Positions 5,852 through 8,656 of a stretch of DNA of 8,656 nucleotides are shown piece after piece. This DNA is from an uncultured Zetaproteobacteria bacterium (GTDB lineage Bacteria; Pseudomonadota; Zetaproteobacteria; Mariprofundales; Mariprofundaceae): assembly GCA_913056285.1 (NCBI GenBank), contig CAJXNE010000085.1, positions 1-8,656 of the forward strand, in the 5' to 3' direction. The position numbers and the translations under genes are program-made. Under the pieces are notes generated by a model. The model did no database searches and was not told the DNA's origin. It worked only from the letters and a program-made list of their open reading frames with translations. Numbering within the stretch: the first letter of the stretch is position 1; every line of letters begins with the position of its first letter.

Positions 5852-7297
5852 TCAATTGTCATTTTCCGACTGATCTTCCAGCGCTGTCACATCATTCAGG
5901 GATGCTTCATCAAGGATATTTTTCGGTAATTGTTTTTTTACTTTCACACCCAGCTCGACAAAACCTTGAGCCTGTCGAACAAGGTTGCCTTGCCCATGGG
6001 TCAATTTATTGAGCGCTCCATCATAACTTTTTTGTACCGTGCCCAGCTGACTGCCGATTTTTTCGAAGTCCTCCAAAAAACCACGCAACTTGTCGTAAAC
6101 CGAGCCGGCTTTATCCGCGATGCGTTTGGCATTTTCATTCTGTCGTTCATAGCGCCAGATATTCTCAACCGTTCTCAATGTCGCCAGTAACGTGGTTGGC
6201 GTCACCACTACAATATTGCGCTCAAATGCCTTGCTGAACAGCTTCTCATCTGTTTGAAATGCAGCCATAAAAGCAGCTTCAATGGGCATAAACATGAACA
6301 CAAAATCAGGCGACTTCAAACCGATCAACGATGAATAATCCTTGCTGCTTAAATCATCAATATGGTTGCGTACCGATTGCACATGCGCCGCCAGAGCTTG
6401 CTCACGAATCTGTTTGTCATCGGCGCTCATAAACTCATTGTATGCAATCAGGGAAACTTTCGAATCAATAATCATGTGTTTGCCATCAGGCAGGTTCAGA
6501 ATCACATCCGGCTTGCGCAGATTGCCACTATCATCACGAAAACCGCCCTGTGTTTCATATTCCTTACCTTTACGCAAACCCGATTGTTCCAGAACCGTTT
6601 CCAGAATAAGTTCGCCCCAATCACCCTGCATTTTTTTATCACCTTTCAATGCACGGGTAAGGTTCCTTGCTTCATCATTCATCTGCTTATTCAGGGTTTG
6701 CAAATTCAATAACTGTTCTTTTAAAGAGCCTCTGGCTTCTACATCTTCTTTGTGAACTGTTTCAATCCGGTCACGAAATGATTTCAGTTCAGACTGCACC
6801 GGCTTCAGAACCTCATCCAGACTACTTTGGTTTTTCTCCGAAAACGCCTTGCCTTTTTCCTCAAATATCTGAGCAGCCAGTAGCTTGAACTCATTGCCCA
6901 GTTTTGTTTTTGCCTCATCCAATAATTCGAGTTTCTCAGCCGCCGCTTTGCGTTCTTCGGTCAGTCGCGTCTCCAATTCGGCGACTGTGGACTTATAATC
7001 AGACAGGTCACCCTTCAGCGCATCCAAAGCCGCCTCTTTTTCATCCAAAAGCTGTTTGCGTTCCGCCTCCTGCTTTTCGGCCTGTTGAACCTGCTGGGTT
7101 AATGATGCATTGCTTACCTTTAGCGCTGTCACTTCCTGACTTTGGGTCTCACCGGCTTGCTTTTGGCTTTCGACTTCATTTGTCAGCGTCTGTATCGAAT
7201 CCCGCAATGACGCCATAGACTTTTGCTGATTTCGATGATGCAAAAACCACAAAGCCAGAATCAAAATAATTACGCCAATCAATACGATTTCAATCAT
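5852..7297 (-). CDS. rmuC: DNA recombination protein RmuC
   Basis: RmuC-family proteins are membrane-anchored, coiled-coil proteins with a predicted PD-(D/E)xK-type nuclease fold. E. coli rmuC mutants show altered recombination at inverted repeats, but the biochemical activity is not well defined. This 481-aa protein has an N-terminal transmembrane helix (about 3-19), a long heptad-rich coiled coil (about 25-135), and the RmuC domain (about 140-440). Hallmarks are FEEKGKAFSEKNQ (145-157), LTRALKGDKKMQGDWGELIL (213-232), PDVILNLPDGKHMIIDSKVS (263-282; candidate metal/catalytic residues D264, D278, K280), MPIEAAF (337-343) and TPTTLLATLRTVENIWRYE (366-384). GAGGA at 7307-7303 lies 5 nt before the ATG. 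It starts 33 nt after vapC on the same strand and could be cotranscribed with it. Confidence 0.96.
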   Translation of the reverse strand: MIEIVLIGVIILILALWFLHHRNQQKSMASLRDSIQTLTNEVESQKQAGETQSQEVTALKVSNASLTQQVQQAEKQEAERKQLLDEKEAALDALKGDLSDYKSTVAELETRLTEERKAAAEKLELLDEAKTKLGNEFKLLAAQIFEEKGKAFSEKNQSSLDEVLKPVQSELKSFRDRIETVHKEDVEARGSLKEQLLNLQTLNKQMNDEARNLTRALKGDKKMQGDWGELILETVLEQSGLRKGKEYETQGGFRDDSGNLRKPDVILNLPDGKHMIIDSKVSLIAYNEFMSADDKQIREQALAAHVQSVRNHIDDLSSKDYSSLIGLKSPDFVFMFMPIEAAFMAAFQTDEKLFSKAFERNIVVVTPTTLLATLRTVENIWRYERQNENAKRIADKAGSVYDKLRGFLEDFEKIGSQLGTVQKSYDGALNKLTHGQGNLVRQAQGFVELGVKVKKQLPKNILDEASLNDVTALEDQSENDN

Positions 7298-7330
7298 GTC
7301 TATCCTCTACGCATTGGATGATTTTATACC

Positions 7331-7750
7331 CTATGATGTAAACGGGTTCAGTACGCGCACGCCCGTTTTGACAAAATCTTTATGATTACGCGTCACAACT
7401 GTCAAATCATACACCAACGCTGTGGCTGCAATTTGTTTATCTATCGCATTCTCCGAATGCGGTACACGAAGTTTCCCCCATAGTTGAGCAATATCCTGGT
7501 TGATGCCGAGAATGTAGTCTCGATACTCGGTCAGCAATGCATCCAGCCATGTATCCAATTGATAAGCCTGACGTACATCACTCCTGTAGCGCACTAATTC
7601 TACCCCACGTCGCAATTCACCAATCGTTACAACCGATAAGAATAACGGGGTTTCATCCTCGATAGATTTCCGAAAAAAATCCCGAACCCCATTATTCGCC
7701 TTCAGCCTTTTCCTTACTTCAGAGATAACATTGGTATCAACCAAATACAC
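7331..7750 (-). CDS. vapC: VapC/FitB-type PIN-domain toxin ribonuclease
   Basis: This is a PIN-domain protein of 139 aa, the usual size for VapC toxins, which cut specific RNAs such as tRNA or rRNA when freed from the antitoxin. It begins (V)YLVDTNVISEVRK. Acidic active-site residues are D5, E45 (TIGELRRG) and D104 (NAIDKQIAA), with D125 in TRNHKDF; the FitB-like TRD position is N122 here, a change common among VapC proteins. I chose the GTG at 7750 because it gives the family-typical N-terminus. In-frame GTG 7756 and ATG 7768 are alternatives that add 2 or 6 residues. The start overlaps the end of vapB by 14 nt, the normal antitoxin-toxin arrangement implying coupled translation. The target RNA cannot be predicted. 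Confidence 0.92.
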   Translation of the reverse strand: MYLVDTNVISEVRKRLKANNGVRDFFRKSIEDETPLFLSVVTIGELRRGVELVRYRSDVRQAYQLDTWLDALLTEYRDYILGINQDIAQLWGKLRVPHSENAIDKQIAATALVYDLTVVTRNHKDFVKTGVRVLNPFTS

Positions 7751-7973
7751 GATCACCCCCGCCCGCATCTTCCAACCGCTCGAAATCCTCATCTCGCCCA
7801 ACATTGGGCATGGCAGCGAGCGCTTCAGCAAAACTCTTTCCCTTTGGCCGAAGCAATACTTCTTCAAGCAAGATGCGATGCTCAGCCTCAGCACTTCTGC
7901 CATGCCGCGCTGCACGCTGTTTCAGTGCAACAACGATATTTTCATTGAGATTCCTGACCACAAGGTTTGCCAT
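7737..7973 (-). CDS. vapB: VapB/FitA-type ribbon-helix-helix antitoxin
   Basis: The 78-aa protein has an N-terminal ribbon-helix-helix DNA-binding domain (about 2-42). Its sequence MANLVVRNLNENIVVALKQR and AARHGRSAEAEHRILLEEVL closely follows FitA (VVIRNL...GRSTEAEIRLIL). The acidic, glycine-rich tail (about 58-78, DEDFERLEDAGGG) is where such antitoxins block the toxin active site. It should bind VapC and repress its own promoter. GGAGG (7987-7983) sits 9 nt before the ATG. The gene precedes and overlaps vapC. A FitAB name would fit as well as VapBC; the pair as a whole is confidently a type II toxin-antitoxin module. Confidence 0.93.
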   Translation of the reverse strand: MANLVVRNLNENIVVALKQRAARHGRSAEAEHRILLEEVLLRPKGKSFAEALAAMPNVGRDEDFERLEDAGGGDRVFG

Positions 7974-8010
7974 ATCACTGTACCTCCATCATGTTAAAAA
8001 TGAACTGATT

Positions 8011-8054
8011 GCAATGATAGCATAGAACAGCAATAGGTGCAATCATTGATAGCA
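8011..8054. promoter_or_regulatory. Duplicated operator-like motif on the vapBC promoter
   Basis: Minus-strand TGCTATCATTGC (8022-8011, covering the -10) and TGCTATCAATGATTGC (8054-8039, covering the -35) share the TGCTATCA start and TTGC end. Their left ends are 32 bp apart, close to three helical turns, so two bound dimers would face the same side of the DNA. This is what autoregulation by VapB/VapBC would need, but binding is inferred. Confidence 0.5.
8014..8042 (-). promoter_or_regulatory. sigma-70-like promoter of vapBC
   Basis: On the minus strand TTGCAC (8042-8037) and TATCAT (8019-8014) are separated by the ideal 17 bp. Transcription would start near 8007, about 34 nt before the vapB ATG, leaving room for the GGAGG ribosome site. 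The promoter lies within the alaS-vapB gap, so the module need not depend on alaS transcription. Confidence 0.65.
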
Positions 8055-8069
8055 CTCCGCCATCAATGA
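8043..8069. repeat. Inverted repeat between alaS and vapBC
   Basis: TCATTGAT (8043-8050) and ATCAATGA (8062-8069) are perfect 8-bp arms with an 11-bp spacer. It starts 4 nt after the alaS stop and abuts the vapBC -35 box. It could be a weak end structure for the alaS transcript (no T-run follows) or part of the VapB operator, since one arm overlaps the upstream motif copy. Confidence 0.45.
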
Positions 8070-8073
8070 CGCC

Positions 8074-8656
8074 TTATAAATTTATGAGCAGTTCTTTTAC
8101 TGAGTCCAGTGCTTTTTTCAATTTGTCTGGATCTGTACCACCGGCCATGGCCATATCCGGTTTGCCGCCGCCTTTGCCGCCGCAGATGGTTGCGACTTCG
8201 CGCACGATGGTTCCGGCATTGTACCGGTCGATGACGTCTTTGGTGACGCCAGCAATGAGTTGCACCTTCGGGCCGTTTTTCTGGCCAAATACCAATACGC
8301 CCGATTTCAGCTTGCCCTTGGCCTTATCCATGAAATCGCGCATATTTTTGACGCCGGATACTTCTGCGGTCAGCAGCTTCACGCCATTAACTTCAATCGC
8401 CTGTCCGATTAAATCATCGAGCAATCCGGTCGACTGTTTGGCACGCAGGCTTTCCAGTTCTTTTTCGGTCTGTTTCAGTTTGGCCTGGAGATTTGTAACC
8501 GCTTCAGCGGCCTCGAATGGACGCACTTTCAGGAGCCCTGCTATCTCATTCAGTGTATGGATATCATCAACAACACTCTGATAGGCCGCCACTCCCGTTA
8601 CCGCCTCGATTCGGCGCACGCCTGCGGCAATACCTGTTTCCGACACAATACGGAAC
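8074..8656 (-). CDS. alaS: Alanyl-tRNA synthetase, C-terminal part (5' end outside window)
   Basis: AlaS attaches alanine to tRNA-Ala in the cytoplasm. Only the last 193 codons of a gene that normally encodes about 870 aa are present. The visible protein begins FRIVSETGIAAGVRRIEAVTG, the conserved end of the editing domain. A coiled-coil linker follows (about VTNLQAKLKQTEKELESLR), then the C-terminal DHHA1/C-Ala domain with the diagnostic glycine-rich ICGGKGGGKPDMAMAGG. It ends LLINL with a TAA stop at 8076-8074. An internal GTG at 8646 is not the real start, since the conserved sequence continues upstream to the window edge. It is followed by the vapBC module on the same strand. Confidence 0.96.
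   Translation of the reverse strand, partial: FRIVSETGIAAGVRRIEAVTGVAAYQSVVDDIHTLNEIAGLLKVRPFEAAEAVTNLQAKLKQTEKELESLRAKQSTGLLDDLIGQAIEVNGVKLLTAEVSGVKNMRDFMDKAKGKLKSGVLVFGQKNGPKVQLIAGVTKDVIDRYNAGTIVREVATICGGKGGGKPDMAMAGGTDPDKLKKALDSVKELLINL

Noticed and set aside
8066..8581. A 171-codon plus-strand frame opposite alaS
   Set aside because: It is the Ser/Pro-rich mirror of the conserved alaS C-terminus.

Overview
The window reads as ordinary proteobacterial chromosome. All genes have close proteobacterial counterparts, base composition is roughly balanced, and the CydA/CydB/CydX/RmuC sequences resemble gammaproteobacterial or zetaproteobacterial versions. I cannot fix the genus from sequence alone. 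No tRNA, rRNA, CRISPR array or intact insertion sequence is visible.

Layout. (1) 1-2207, minus strand: a two-gene amino-acid biosynthesis unit. A long-form 3-phosphoglycerate dehydrogenase (serA) overlaps by one base the regulatory subunit of ATP phosphoribosyltransferase (hisZ), which runs off the left edge. (2) 2208-2665: about 460 bp with no convincing gene, holding what look like degenerate dispersed-repeat sequences next to serA. (3) 2666-5693, plus strand: a complete cytochrome bd quinol oxidase operon, cydP-cydA-cydB-cydX, driven by a near-perfect sigma-70 promoter. It includes two small membrane subunits (59 and 41 aa) that are easily missed. (4) 5694-5851: a convergent intergenic region with two strong inverted repeats. 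(5) 5852-7973, minus strand: rmuC, preceded by a FitAB/VapBC-type toxin-antitoxin pair with its own promoter and repeated operator-like motifs. (6) 8074-8656, minus strand: the C-terminal end of alanyl-tRNA synthetase (alaS), entering from the right edge.

How the genes work together. CydA, CydB, CydX and CydP form one membrane complex that reduces O2 with quinol electrons, usually at high oxygen affinity. SerA starts serine synthesis, and HisZ supports the first step of histidine synthesis. VapB/VapC form a self-regulated toxin-antitoxin module inserted between housekeeping genes alaS and rmuC; rmuC lies 33 nt after vapC and could share its transcript.

The most notable signals are regulatory. 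The cyd promoter places the transcription start only about 3-5 nt before the cydP start codon (a leaderless mRNA), with an inverted repeat across the -10 element and start site. A 16-bp perfect inverted repeat without a U-tract follows cydX. Duplicated operator-like motifs 32 bp apart sit on the vapBC promoter. I found no clearly novel protein system.
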